From Variovorax beijingensis (GTDB taxonomy: Bacteria; Pseudomonadota; Gammaproteobacteria; Burkholderiales; Burkholderiaceae_C): a stretch of 64,000 bases of DNA. The notes beneath the pieces are model-generated. The model saw only the letters and a program-made list of their open reading frames with translations, had not been told where the DNA came from and made no database searches. The stretch is from contig NZ_RXFQ01000008.1 of the NCBI RefSeq assembly GCF_003951285.1, forward strand, positions 292,982 through 356,981. Reading direction: 5' to 3'. A program made the translations under genes and the position numbers. How positions within the stretch are numbered: position 1 is the stretch's first letter; the number at the start of each line of letters is the position of its first letter. This document shows positions 10,687 to 18,605 of this stretch, in pieces.

Positions 10687-11384
10687 TGATGAAGCACGGC
10701 ATCTGGTCCGCGTTGCTGGCGGTCGCGCTTGGGCTGGGCGGGCCGGCCGATGTGTCGGCCCAGGTGCCGCCGCAGCCCGCCGAGCTGCTGGCCTACGAAG
10801 GGCTGCACCGGGCGGCCTGGCAGGGCGACCTGCCGAAGCTGAAGAGCCTGGCCGCGTCCGGCGCCAATCTCGACGCACGCGATGCGCGGGGCCGCACGCC
10901 TTTGCACGTTGCGACCCATGCACGGCAGCGCGAGGCAGTGAAGCTGATTGCCAAGGCCGGCGCGAACCTCGACCTGCTCGATGACGACCGCTACGACGCC
11001 GTCACCATCGCCGCGGTGGCCGACGATGCCGCGACGCTCGCGCTGCTGCTGTCGCTCGGCGCGAAGGCCGGGCAGGTGACGAGCCGCTACGACGGCACCG
11101 CACTCATCGCCGCCGCGCACCTGGGGCATGACGAAGTGGTGCGCCAGCTGATCGCGGCCGGCGCGCCGCTCGACCACGTCAACAACCTGCACTGGACCGC
11201 GGTGATCGAATCGATCGTGCTCGGCGACGGCGGCCCGCGCCACCAGCGCACGCTGGCCGCGCTGATCGATGCCGGCGCCAACCTTGCGCTGGCCGACCGG
11301 CAGGGCAACACGCCGCTGCAGCTGGCCCGGGCCCGCGGCTACACGGCCATGGTGAAGCTGCTGGAAGCGCCGCGCGCAAGATAG
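10686..11384 (+). CDS. Exported ankyrin-repeat protein
   Basis: 232 residues beginning MMKHGIWS at 10686 (overlapping the previous TGA; ATG 10689 is an equal alternative). A signal peptide ends near DVSAQ. About five ankyrin repeats follow, for example GRTPLHVATHARQREAVKLI near 75 and GNTPLQLARARGYTAMVKLL near the end. Bacterial periplasmic ankyrin proteins are typically protein-interaction or protective partners of a neighbour (as with catalase/AnkB), here the DUF336 protein. The target is unknown. Confidence 0.87.
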   Translation: MMKHGIWSALLAVALGLGGPADVSAQVPPQPAELLAYEGLHRAAWQGDLPKLKSLAASGANLDARDARGRTPLHVATHARQREAVKLIAKAGANLDLLDDDRYDAVTIAAVADDAATLALLLSLGAKAGQVTSRYDGTALIAAAHLGHDEVVRQLIAAGAPLDHVNNLHWTAVIESIVLGDGGPRHQRTLAALIDAGANLALADRQGNTPLQLARARGYTAMVKLLEAPRAR

Positions 11385-11434
11385 GGTAAGGCGGCTCGGG
11401 GACAATCGGAGCCTCACCACGAGGAAATTGCCCC

Positions 11435-12079
11435 ATGTACATGCCGCCGCAATTCAACGCCAAGGACCCGGCCATCGCGCTGGAGCTGATGCGTGCACAT
11501 TCCTTTGCCAGCCTGATCTCGAACGACGATGAGGGCCTGCCCTACATCACCCACCTGCCGCTGGTGGCCGAGCAGCAGGAGGGCGGCCAGCTGGTGCTGC
11601 TGGGCCACTGCGCCAAGCCCAATCCGCACTGGCGCCATCTGCAGGCGCGGCCGCAGGCGGTGGCCACCTTTCTCGGTCCGCATGCGTACCTGTCGCCCTC
11701 GGTCTATCCGGACCTCGCGCGCGTGCCAACCTGGAACTACCTGGTGGTGCACTGCACCGTCCAGGCCCGGCTGATCGAGGAGCCCGCAGCCAAGGACGCG
11801 CTGCTCAAGAAGCTCATCGGCGACCACGAGCCCGGCTATGCGCAGCAATGGCGCGACCTGGGCGAGGAGTTCCAGCTCAAGATGCTGGCCGGCATCGTCG
11901 GGTTCGAGCTGCGCGTGAGCGCACTGCAATGCAAGGTCAAGCTGAACCAGCACCGGCGCGAATCGCACGCCGCCATGCATGCCGTCTACAGCGCCGGCAC
12001 GCCCGACGAGAAGGCGCTGGCCGTGTGGATGGAACGCCTGGGCATGGCGGCTGAAGCACCCGTGGTGCAAGGAAGCTGA
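11435..12079 (+). CDS. FMN-binding PaiB-like protein
   Basis: 214 residues, the normal length of the PaiB/FMN-binding negative regulator family. It begins MYMPPQFNAKD and carries HSFASLISNDDEGLPYITHLPL, NPHWRHL, YLSPSVYPD and VPTWNYLVVHC, which are the conserved flavin-fold blocks. PaiB was named as a repressor of sporulation and protease genes in Bacillus; most homologues are likely flavin-binding split-barrel proteins with no proven DNA-binding role. The following small gene starts one base after its stop. Confidence 0.88.
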   Translation: MYMPPQFNAKDPAIALELMRAHSFASLISNDDEGLPYITHLPLVAEQQEGGQLVLLGHCAKPNPHWRHLQARPQAVATFLGPHAYLSPSVYPDLARVPTWNYLVVHCTVQARLIEEPAAKDALLKKLIGDHEPGYAQQWRDLGEEFQLKMLAGIVGFELRVSALQCKVKLNQHRRESHAAMHAVYSAGTPDEKALAVWMERLGMAAEAPVVQGS

Positions 12080-12080
12080 G

Positions 12081-12317
12081 ATGCGCATGTTCGGACTGGT
12101 CGGCCTGCTGCTGGCGCTCGTGATCGCCGGGGTGGTCGCGAAGAAGCAGATGGCCAGCGTGGCGGCCCCTGCGCTGCCGTCGGTGCCCGGCGCCGCCGCG
12201 CCTGCATCCGGCGAGGCGCCCGCCGATGAGCGCACGCAGGCCCGGCAGGTGCAGCAACAGGTCAAGGAAGCGCTCGACGCCGCGGCGCAGGCGCGCAAGA
12301 TGCCGGATGACAACTGA
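12081..12317 (+). CDS. Small single-pass membrane protein, unknown function
   Basis: 78 residues. A hydrophobic segment at residues 4-20 (FGLVGLLLALVIAGVVA) is followed by a Pro/Ala-rich linker and a charged helical tail (TQARQVQQQVKEALDAAAQ). It looks like a membrane-anchored protein with a periplasmic or cytoplasmic helix. It begins right after the PaiB-like gene and overlaps tadA by 11 bases, so it is probably part of the same transcript. I do not recognise the family. Confidence 0.7.
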   Translation: MRMFGLVGLLLALVIAGVVAKKQMASVAAPALPSVPGAAAPASGEAPADERTQARQVQQQVKEALDAAAQARKMPDDN

Positions 12318-13425
12318 GCCCGCTTCCAAGCCCACGGACGACGCGCACTGGATGGCGCTCGCGCTGGCCGAGGCGCGCCTGGCGGCCGAGGCGGGCGAGG
12401 TGCCGGTCGGCGCGGTGCTGGTCAGGAACGGGCAGCTCGTTGCCACCGGGCGCAACACGCCGGTCGCGCAGCACGACCCGAGCGCCCATGCCGAGATCAA
12501 CGCATTGCGCGCCGGCGCCGCCGCGCTCGGCAATTACCGGCTCGACGGCTGCGAGCTGTTCGTCACGCTCGAGCCCTGCGCGATGTGCGCGGGCGCCATG
12601 CTGCACGCGCGGCTCGCGCGCGTGGTGTTCGGTGCGGCCGATCCCAAGACAGGCGCGGCCGGCTCGGTGCTCGACCTCTTTGCCGAACCGCGGCTCAACC
12701 ACCGCACGCAGGTGCAGGGCGGCGTGCTGGCCGCGGACTGCAGCGCGCTGCTGCAAGGCTTCTTCCAGCAGCGCCGCGATGCGGCGCGCGAACAGGCGCA
12801 GCCCCTGCGCGACGATGCGCTGCGCACGCCGCCCGAGCGCTTCGACGCGCTCGCCGGCTACGCCTTCGAGCCGCGCCACATCCATGACCTGCCCAGCCTG
12901 CAAGGCTGGCGCATGCACTACCTCGACGAAGGACCGCAGGACGGCTCGGCCGCCGCCTGCCTGTGCCTTCATGGTCCCGGCGAATGGGGCTACTTCTTTC
13001 GCCATCTCGTCGGCGCGCCCGGCCTGCGCACGCTGGTGCCCGACCTGATCGGCTTCGGCAAGAGCGACAAGCCCAAGCGCGAATCGGCGCACCGCATCGA
13101 ATGGCACTGCCAGGTCCTGAACGAATGGCTCGACCGCCTGCAGCCGCCGCCGATGGTGCTGGTGCACAGCGCCGCGGCCACCGGCCTGGCCACGCGGCTG
13201 CAGGCCGGAAGAAACGGAAGAGGCAACCTGTTCGCAGCCATGCTGCTTGCGCCCGAAGGCGGCGAGCCGATAGGCGATGCATGGCGCGCGCCGTTCCCCG
13301 ACCGCGGCTACCAGGCCGCGCTGCGCGCGCTCGGCCCCATCGCGTCCTCGTCCGGCCCGAGCCTGCAACAGGCTGCGCTGCTTGCCCAGGAGGTGCGCAA
13401 CGCAATGGGATACTCGACGCCGTGA
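12307..13425 (+). CDS. tadA: tRNA-specific adenosine deaminase with C-terminal hydrolase-like extension
   Basis: 372 residues, about twice the normal TadA length. Residues 10-160 are a standard TadA: HAE zinc/proton-shuttle motif in DPSAHAEINAL and the zinc ligands in TLEPCAMCAGAML. TadA converts A34 to inosine in tRNA-Arg(ACG). From about residue 185 the chain becomes an alpha/beta-hydrolase (haloalkane dehalogenase-like): HYLDEGP, CLHGPGEWGYFFRHL, VPDLIGFGKSDKP. At the nucleophile elbow there is VHSAAATG instead of GxSxG or HDWGG, and the chain stops before the usual catalytic acid and His. The tail is probably a structural or decayed domain. The TGA overlaps the GTG of ldcA. Confidence 0.88.
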   Translation: MTTEPASKPTDDAHWMALALAEARLAAEAGEVPVGAVLVRNGQLVATGRNTPVAQHDPSAHAEINALRAGAAALGNYRLDGCELFVTLEPCAMCAGAMLHARLARVVFGAADPKTGAAGSVLDLFAEPRLNHRTQVQGGVLAADCSALLQGFFQQRRDAAREQAQPLRDDALRTPPERFDALAGYAFEPRHIHDLPSLQGWRMHYLDEGPQDGSAAACLCLHGPGEWGYFFRHLVGAPGLRTLVPDLIGFGKSDKPKRESAHRIEWHCQVLNEWLDRLQPPPMVLVHSAAATGLATRLQAGRNGRGNLFAAMLLAPEGGEPIGDAWRAPFPDRGYQAALRALGPIASSSGPSLQQAALLAQEVRNAMGYSTP

Positions 13426-14375
13426 GCAAACACATCTACATCTATTCCCCCTCCAGCGCGATTCGCGACAAGGCCGCCTTCCGGCGCGGCGTGGCAAGAC
13501 TCAAGGCCCTGGGTTACGAAGTCGAGGTCGACGAAACAGCGCTGGCCGTGCACCAGCGCTTTGCAGGCGACGACGCGACGCGTCTCGCTGCCATCGGCCG
13601 CGCCGCCGCGAGCGGCGCCGATATTGCGCTGATCGCACGCGGCGGCTACGGGCTCACGCGCATCCTCGATGCCATTCCGTACAAGGCCGTGGCCAAGGCG
13701 ATCGGGCGCGGCACCGAATTCGTCGGCCTCAGCGACTTCACCGCGCTGCAGTGCGCGCTGCTCGCCAAGACCGGCGCCGTGACCTGGGCGGGCCCCGCGG
13801 TCGGCGAAGACTTCGGTGCCGAAGGCGGTGCGGACGACATCATGGAAGCCTGCTTCGACGACCTGGCGAGCGGACAGGGCGAAGGCACCGGCTGGCGCAT
13901 GCCGGTGCGCGATGCCGGCCTGAAGGTAAGGCCCGTGCACGGCGCCACCTTGTGGGGCGGCAACCTGTGCGTGCTCGCGAGCCTGCTCGGAACGCCCTAT
14001 TTCCCCGCGGTGGAGAAGGGCGTTCTTTTCATCGAGGACACCAACGAGCATCCCTACCGCATCGAACGCATGCTCGACCAGCTGCGCATGGCCGGCGTGC
14101 TGGCCAGGCAGCGCGCCATCGTCTTCGGCCAGTTCACGGGCATGCGCAAGGTGCCGGGTTACGACCGCGGCTTCGGGTTCGATACGGTGGTCGACCGGCT
14201 GCGCGCCACGCTCAAGGTGCCCGTGCTCACGGGCCTGCCTTTCGGGCACGTGCCGACCAAGGTGCTGCTGCCCGTGGGCGCAAAGGTCGAACTGGCCGCC
14301 GAGGGGCGCGACGTCTTCATGGTGTGGGGCCACCGGCATGGCGACCACGACCATGACCACGGCCATGCGCATTGA
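13422..14375 (+). CDS. ldcA: LD-carboxypeptidase (peptidase S66) with His-rich tail
   Basis: 317 residues from a GTG at 13422 overlapping the tadA stop. S66 features are clear: ARGGYGLTRILDAIPY near 70, the nucleophile block VGLSDFTALQ near 102, IEDTNEHPYRIERML with the catalytic Glu near 205, and GLPFGHVPTKVLLPVG with the catalytic His near 275. The enzyme trims the terminal D-Ala from murein tetrapeptides during cytoplasmic recycling. The last 14 residues are HRHGDHDHDHGHAH, an unusual potential metal-binding tail not needed for catalysis. Confidence 0.9.
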   Translation: MSKHIYIYSPSSAIRDKAAFRRGVARLKALGYEVEVDETALAVHQRFAGDDATRLAAIGRAAASGADIALIARGGYGLTRILDAIPYKAVAKAIGRGTEFVGLSDFTALQCALLAKTGAVTWAGPAVGEDFGAEGGADDIMEACFDDLASGQGEGTGWRMPVRDAGLKVRPVHGATLWGGNLCVLASLLGTPYFPAVEKGVLFIEDTNEHPYRIERMLDQLRMAGVLARQRAIVFGQFTGMRKVPGYDRGFGFDTVVDRLRATLKVPVLTGLPFGHVPTKVLLPVGAKVELAAEGRDVFMVWGHRHGDHDHDHGHAH

Positions 14376-14397
14376 ACGCGAGGCGCCGCGGGATCCT

Positions 14398-14730
14398 TCA
14401 GTGGGTGAAGCGCTGATGGGCGCGCGGGCCCATCGAGCCGGGCAGGCCGCCCTTGAACATTCTGTTGATGGCTTTCATCTGGCGGCGGGCAGCGGCTTCG
14501 CCGTCGATGGCGCTCAGGGCAACCATCACGTCCTGCCGCAGGTACCAGAGCGCTTCCACGTCGGATGCAAAGCGCACGCGCTGCTCCACGCGCTGGACCG
14601 AGTGCCCGCTGTGCGCCTGCAGCACCGACAGCATGGCGGCCCGGATGCGTCCCAGCTGGTTCTCTCCCACCCGGGGAGCCCCGATACCGGGAATTCCGAG
14701 AAGGCGGAAAAAACGACGAAGAGGCTGCAT
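14398..14730 (-). CDS. Hypothetical protein (110 aa)
   Basis: 110 residues starting MQPLRRFFRLLGIPGIG. The body is amphipathic helical (QLGRIRAAMLSVLQAHSGH, VEQRVRFASDVEALWYLRQD) with a basic C-terminus. The frame has the GC-rich third positions of a real gene and sits alone between ldcA and the cyclase promoter. I do not recognise a family; nothing around it suggests a function. Confidence 0.65.
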   Translation of the reverse strand: MQPLRRFFRLLGIPGIGAPRVGENQLGRIRAAMLSVLQAHSGHSVQRVEQRVRFASDVEALWYLRQDVMVALSAIDGEAAARRQMKAINRMFKGGLPGSMGPRAHQRFTH

Positions 14731-14804
14731 GTGGACTAAAGGCGTATTGCCGGGAGCCAGAACGGTCGCTACCTTAAGCCTCGGACGCCCGATTCACAAG
14801 TTCT

Positions 14805-14831
14805 GAAACACTGTTTCTTGTTTGTAAACAA
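14805..14831. promoter_or_regulatory. Two abutting inverted repeats upstream of the cyclase gene
   Basis: GAAAC-ACT-GTTTC (14805-14817) is directly followed by TTGTTT-GT-AAACAA (14818-14831). Both are perfect and lie in a strikingly AT-rich 175-base gap between the divergent hypothetical gene and the cyclase gene. They are candidate binding sites for one or two dimeric regulators. Which gene they control is not evident. Confidence 0.5.
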
Positions 14832-14906
14832 CACACTTTACGTTGCACTTAAAGCCTCCGCAATGATTTGAGTACAAAAGTAATATAAACAGGCTACTGT
14901 CACAGC

Positions 14907-15854
14907 ATGGACGTCAATTCCACAGTTGTTTTCGCAGACCTGACCGGAAGCTCCAGGGTTTTCGAAGCCATGGGAAACGCGCGCGCCACCGACACGGTGA
15001 CGAGGCTGACCCAATGGATCGGCAGCGTCTGCCAGGCACACGGCGGCAGGGTGGTGAAGTCGCTCGGCGATGGCGTGTTTGCCATTTTTTCGAACGCGAG
15101 CTCGGCGATGCAGGCAGTGATCGAGCTGCAGCGCTATCACCAGAAGCGCCTCATGACCTGGCCCGTGCCGCTGCGCATGGCGCTGCAGATCGGGGTTGCA
15201 AGCGGCGAGGTGGTCGAGGTCGAGGGCGACTGCTTCGGCGATGCGGTCAACCTGGCATCGCGCCTGAGCGACCTGGCGGGACCGGGGCAGATCTGGGCCA
15301 CCGATGCGGCCATTGCGCAGTTGGGCGAAACCGGCGTTCGGCATCGCGACCTGGGTCTCATCACCATTCGCGGGCGCAGCGAGATGTCGGCCGTCCACCG
15401 CATCGACTGGCAGGAGGAAATGACCTCGTTCCTCACGCTGCCGGCCGCGCTGACGCCGCTGCGGCTGCCCGATTCATCGCTGGGGCAGATCGAGCTGGCG
15501 TGGCTCGATGTGCGGTCCACCTTCCGCACCGAAGAACTGCCGATCCACCTCGGGCGCGTGAGCGATGCGCAGTTCGTGGTCAACGATCCGCGCGTTTCCA
15601 GGCTGCATGCGCGCATCGAGCTGCGGCATGGCAGCTGCGTGCTGACCGACCTGAGCACCTACGGCACCTGGGTCCGGTTTCACGGCAACGGCGGGCCGAG
15701 CCAGGAAGTGGCGCTCAGGCGAGAGGAATGCGTGCTGCACGGAAGCGGCGAGATCGGCCTGGGCGCGCCATTGAGCGATTTCACCGCGCCGACGATTGCC
15801 TTCAATACGGCCGGCACCGAAGTGCAGCTTTCGCGCCGCGAGATCGCAAGCTGA
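14907..15854 (+). CDS. Class III adenylate/guanylate cyclase with C-terminal FHA domain
   Basis: 315 residues. The cyclase domain (1-170) opens with TVVFADLTGSS, holding the first metal Asp, and contains VKSLGDGVFAIF with the second, plus GDAVNLASRLSDLA. The FHA domain (about 205-300) has LGRVSDAQFVVNDPRVSRLHARIEL and LSTYGTWVRF, the phosphothreonine-binding loops. Cyclases of this class make cAMP or cGMP; FHA links the activity to a phosphorylated partner, which could be a Ser/Thr kinase elsewhere (one is encoded at 60.4 kb). There is no membrane segment, so it is cytoplasmic. Confidence 0.88.
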   Translation: MDVNSTVVFADLTGSSRVFEAMGNARATDTVTRLTQWIGSVCQAHGGRVVKSLGDGVFAIFSNASSAMQAVIELQRYHQKRLMTWPVPLRMALQIGVASGEVVEVEGDCFGDAVNLASRLSDLAGPGQIWATDAAIAQLGETGVRHRDLGLITIRGRSEMSAVHRIDWQEEMTSFLTLPAALTPLRLPDSSLGQIELAWLDVRSTFRTEELPIHLGRVSDAQFVVNDPRVSRLHARIELRHGSCVLTDLSTYGTWVRFHGNGGPSQEVALRREECVLHGSGEIGLGAPLSDFTAPTIAFNTAGTEVQLSRREIAS

Positions 15855-15979
15855 GCGGCACGGGCTGCGCAGTGACGTTTGGCAACGATCCGGCGAGGCG
15901 GCAGGTGCACTCGCAGAGTACCTCGGGCGTTGCAACCACCACGGGTGCTGGCCGTCAGCACCCCCTCAAGGGAGCTGCA

Positions 15980-16339
15980 GTGAAATTCAAAAACAAACGT
16001 TCTTCCGTCTTCAAATGGGTGGCCCTTGGCGCGATTGCGGCCAGTGCGCTGCTCGCCGCGGGCGCGGCCAGCGCGCGCGGCAGCTGGTCGGTGCAGATCG
16101 GGGCGGGTGGCTACCCGGCGCCGTACTACGCGCCGCCGCCGCCCGCCTACTATCCGGCGCCGATCTACTACGCGCCGGCCCCGCCGGTCTACTACCGTCC
16201 GCCGCCGCCCGTGTACTACCGGCCGGCGCCCGTCTATGCGCCGCCGCCCGGGCGAATCTATTACGGGCCGGGCTACCCCTACCGTCCGCCGAACGGCGAC
16301 GAATGGGACAACGACCGGGAATACGAAGACCGGGACTGA
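15980..16339 (+). CDS. Pro/Tyr-rich secreted protein
   Basis: 119 residues from a GTG at 15980 with GGAG seven bases upstream. A signal peptide (FKWVALGAIAASALLAAGAASA) is followed by SWSVQIGAGGYPAPYYAP and a repetitive segment of PPPPAYYPAPIYYAP type units between residues 45 and 105, then an acidic tail (DEWDNDREYEDRD). Such proteins are common in Burkholderiales and probably outer-membrane or cell-wall associated; function unknown. The repeat is built from Tyr-Tyr spaced by Pro/Ala and may bind surfaces or cross-link. Confidence 0.8.
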   Translation: MKFKNKRSSVFKWVALGAIAASALLAAGAASARGSWSVQIGAGGYPAPYYAPPPPAYYPAPIYYAPAPPVYYRPPPPVYYRPAPVYAPPPGRIYYGPGYPYRPPNGDEWDNDREYEDRD

Positions 16340-16355
16340 CGGCCATGTGCCGCGC

Positions 16356-16715
16356 TCAGCGCGGCGCGGACAGGATGGCGGAGAGTTCGCCCATGTCGAT
16401 GGGCTTCTGAAGGTGGTGGTCGAACAGGTTTCGTGCTGCGGCGCCGGCAGCCTCTTCCTCCGAAAAACCCGAAATGGCGACGAGCAGCCGAGGGCCACGG
16501 TCCGCGGCGGCCGAACGCAGCCGCCGTGCCACCTCGGTGCCGGGAAAGTCGGGCAGCGTGAGGTCGATGAGCGCCGCATCGAAGCGCTCCTCCGCCGCCG
16601 CATCCATGGCCTGCTGCGCCGTGTAGGTGCAGCGGGCGGTATGGTCCTGCAGCGTCAGGAGTTCCTGCAGCAGGTCTGCCGCGGCTTCGTTGTCATCGAC
16701 GATCAGCACGTTCAC
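16356..16715 (-). CDS. Stand-alone response regulator (receiver domain only)
   Basis: About 119 residues. Phosphorylation pocket: VLIVDDNEAAAD at the N-terminus, ALIDLTLPDFPGTE with the acceptor Asp near 50, and HHLQKPIDM with the conserved Lys. The start is uncertain: GTG 16715 (VNVLIVDD) fits the domain boundary, but there is no clear Shine-Dalgarno, and a TTG a few codons upstream is possible. It is the last gene of a five-gene minus-strand signalling cassette, 74 bases after the REC-kinase gene. A single-domain receiver here suggests a phosphorelay intermediate or output by protein binding. Confidence 0.8.
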   Translation of the reverse strand: MNVLIVDDNEAAADLLQELLTLQDHTARCTYTAQQAMDAAAEERFDAALIDLTLPDFPGTEVARRLRSAAADRGPRLLVAISGFSEEEAAGAAARNLFDHHLQKPIDMGELSAILSAPR

Positions 16716-16789
16716 TGGGAGGAGGCTTTCAAGCAAGTTGTATCCGCCCAGTATCCCGGCCAATCGCTTCCCGCGCAGTAGGAGGGCGC

Positions 16790-18010
16790 CTACGCCCGCA
16801 CTTGCGTCGCAGTCTTCGCGGCGGCCTCCATCGGCAGTTCGACGTGGAACAGCGAGCCTTCGCCGGGCCGGCTCTCCACCTCGATGCGCCCGCCGTGCAG
16901 GCCCACGATCTTGCGCGTGATGTAGAGCCCGAGGCCCAGCCCGGGCGCGTGCTTGCGGCTGTGGTCGGTGCGTTCGAACTGCTCGAAGATGCGCTCCTGG
17001 TCTTCGGGCGCAATGCCGATGCCCTGGTCTCGCACGGTGATGTGCGCGGTGCCGACCCGCTCGTACAGCATCATCTCCACGGGCTTGCCGCCGCCGTAGC
17101 GCAGCGCGTTGGTCAGCAGGTTGGTCAGCACCTGCTCGATGCGGAACTCGTCCCACACGCCGTGCAGCTCGCGCGGAGCTTCCAGTGCGATGGGCGAGCC
17201 TGCGGCCTCGGCCTGCTGCCTGAGGCCTTCCACCACGGCCCGCGCAAGCGCGGCAAGATCGACCGGCTTGGGCTGGATCGACAGCGCATCCCTTCGCAGG
17301 CGCGTGACGTCGAGCATGTCGTCGATCAGCCGCACCATGTTGCGGATCTGCCGCTGGTCGCGCTCGATCATGGCGGGCAGGCGATCCGCGGCAAATGACT
17401 CCAGCTTCCCCCTGGACACCTGGACCTGGCGCAATTGCGCTTCGAGGTACAGGGTGTTGAGCGGCGTGCGCAGCTCGTGCGAGACCATCGACATGAAGTC
17501 ATCGCGCATGCGCACCGCGCGTTCGAGTTCGTGCTGCGTGTGGCGCAGCTGCTGCACCAGTTCTTCCTGCTTCTGGTTGGCCACCGCGAGCGCGTCCCTT
17601 TCGTGCCGCAACGCCTTTCGGTGGCAATGCAGGTCGACGAACACGTTGACCTTGCCGGTAACGGCGTGCGGATCGAGCGGCTTGTACAGGAAGTCGACCG
17701 CGCCGCTTTCGTAGCCCTGGAAGGCGTAGTTCGAATCGCGGCCCGCCGCCGTCACGAAGATGATCGGGATGTGCCGCGTGCGCTCGGTGCCGCGCATCAG
17801 CTCGGCCAGCTCGAAGCCGTTCATGCCGGGCATCTGCACATCGAGAATGGCCAGCGCGAACTCGTGGTCCAGCAGCAGCGCAAGCGCCTCCTCGGCCGAG
17901 GCCGCACGGTACACCGCACGCCCCGGGCCGCGAATCAGGGCCTCGAGCGCAAGAAGGTTCTCGGGCAGGTCATCGACGATCAGCAGCTTGCTTTCGACGT
18001 CAATGGGCAT
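16790..18010 (-). CDS. Hybrid REC-histidine kinase
   Basis: 406 residues. An N-terminal receiver (residues 8-125; LLIVDDLPENL, LAILDVQMPGMNG, FLYKPLD) is followed by a coiled coil and a HisKA domain with His178 in [13 protein letters not shown], then an HATPase domain (NLLTNALRYGG, DQGIGIAPEDQERIFEQFER, GLGLGLYITRKIV). With no membrane segment or sensor domain, it is a cytoplasmic kinase driven by its own receiver. It overlaps the CheB-like gene by 11 bases (ATG 18010), so the two are translationally coupled. Confidence 0.9.
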   Translation of the reverse strand: MPIDVESKLLIVDDLPENLLALEALIRGPGRAVYRAASAEEALALLLDHEFALAILDVQMPGMNGFELAELMRGTERTRHIPIIFVTAAGRDSNYAFQGYESGAVDFLYKPLDPHAVTGKVNVFVDLHCHRKALRHERDALAVANQKQEELVQQLRHTQHELERAVRMRDDFMSMVSHELRTPLNTLYLEAQLRQVQVSRGKLESFAADRLPAMIERDQRQIRNMVRLIDDMLDVTRLRRDALSIQPKPVDLAALARAVVEGLRQQAEAAGSPIALEAPRELHGVWDEFRIEQVLTNLLTNALRYGGGKPVEMMLYERVGTAHITVRDQGIGIAPEDQERIFEQFERTDHSRKHAPGLGLGLYITRKIVGLHGGRIEVESRPGEGSLFHVELPMEAAAKTATQVRA

Positions 18011-18605
18011 GGGCGGACTCCAGTTGCAGCAGCAATGTGCGAAGCTCGCGCAAGGCAAGCACGTGGTCGGGGCAATGGCGGGCAATGGCTGCCCGGGGCA
18101 TGGTGGGAATCTGGGCTTCCTCCGGGTCCTGGACGGCGGTGATGCCGCCGGCCATGTGAATGCGCAAGAGGCCTTCAGCGCCGTCGTCGTTCGCGCCCGT
18201 GAGCAGGAACCCGGCGAGCGCGGGGCCGTAGGCATCGGCGGCCGAGGCCATCAGCACGTCGATCGACGGCCGCGAAAAGTGCACGGGCGGCTCGCAGCTG
18301 AGCGAAAAGCATCGATCGCGCTCGATCGACAGGTGATAGCCGGGCGGCGCGAAATACAGGCTGTCGGGCGCGACCGGCATCTTGTCGGCGGCCTCGTGCA
18401 CCGGCATGTGCAGCCGCTCGGCAAAAATCTCGGCCAGGTGGCTCTGGTGGCCTTCGGGCAGGTGCAGGACGACCACCACCGGAAGCCGCCACGGCGGCGG
18501 AATGCCGTGCAGCAGCGCCAGCAGCGCCTCGATGCCGCCCGCGGACGCACCGACCACCACGGCTTCGACGCGCCGCGCAGGGGATGGGAGAGCATTCGGC
18601 TTCAT
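18000..18605 (-). CDS. CheB-type methylesterase domain protein, no receiver
   Basis: 201 residues holding only the CheB catalytic domain: nucleophile Ser21 in [12 protein letters not shown], His48 in VVVLHLPEG, and the catalytic Asp in [13 protein letters not shown]. The canonical N-terminal receiver that controls CheB is missing. CheB hydrolyses glutamyl methyl esters on chemoreceptors, but no MCP, CheA or CheW gene is in this window. Together with the CheR gene that overlaps it by four bases, it probably acts in a non-chemotaxis phosphorelay. Confidence 0.88.
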   Translation of the reverse strand: MKPNALPSPARRVEAVVVGASAGGIEALLALLHGIPPPWRLPVVVVLHLPEGHQSHLAEIFAERLHMPVHEAADKMPVAPDSLYFAPPGYHLSIERDRCFSLSCEPPVHFSRPSIDVLMASAADAYGPALAGFLLTGANDDGAEGLLRIHMAGGITAVQDPEEAQIPTMPRAAIARHCPDHVLALRELRTLLLQLESAHAH

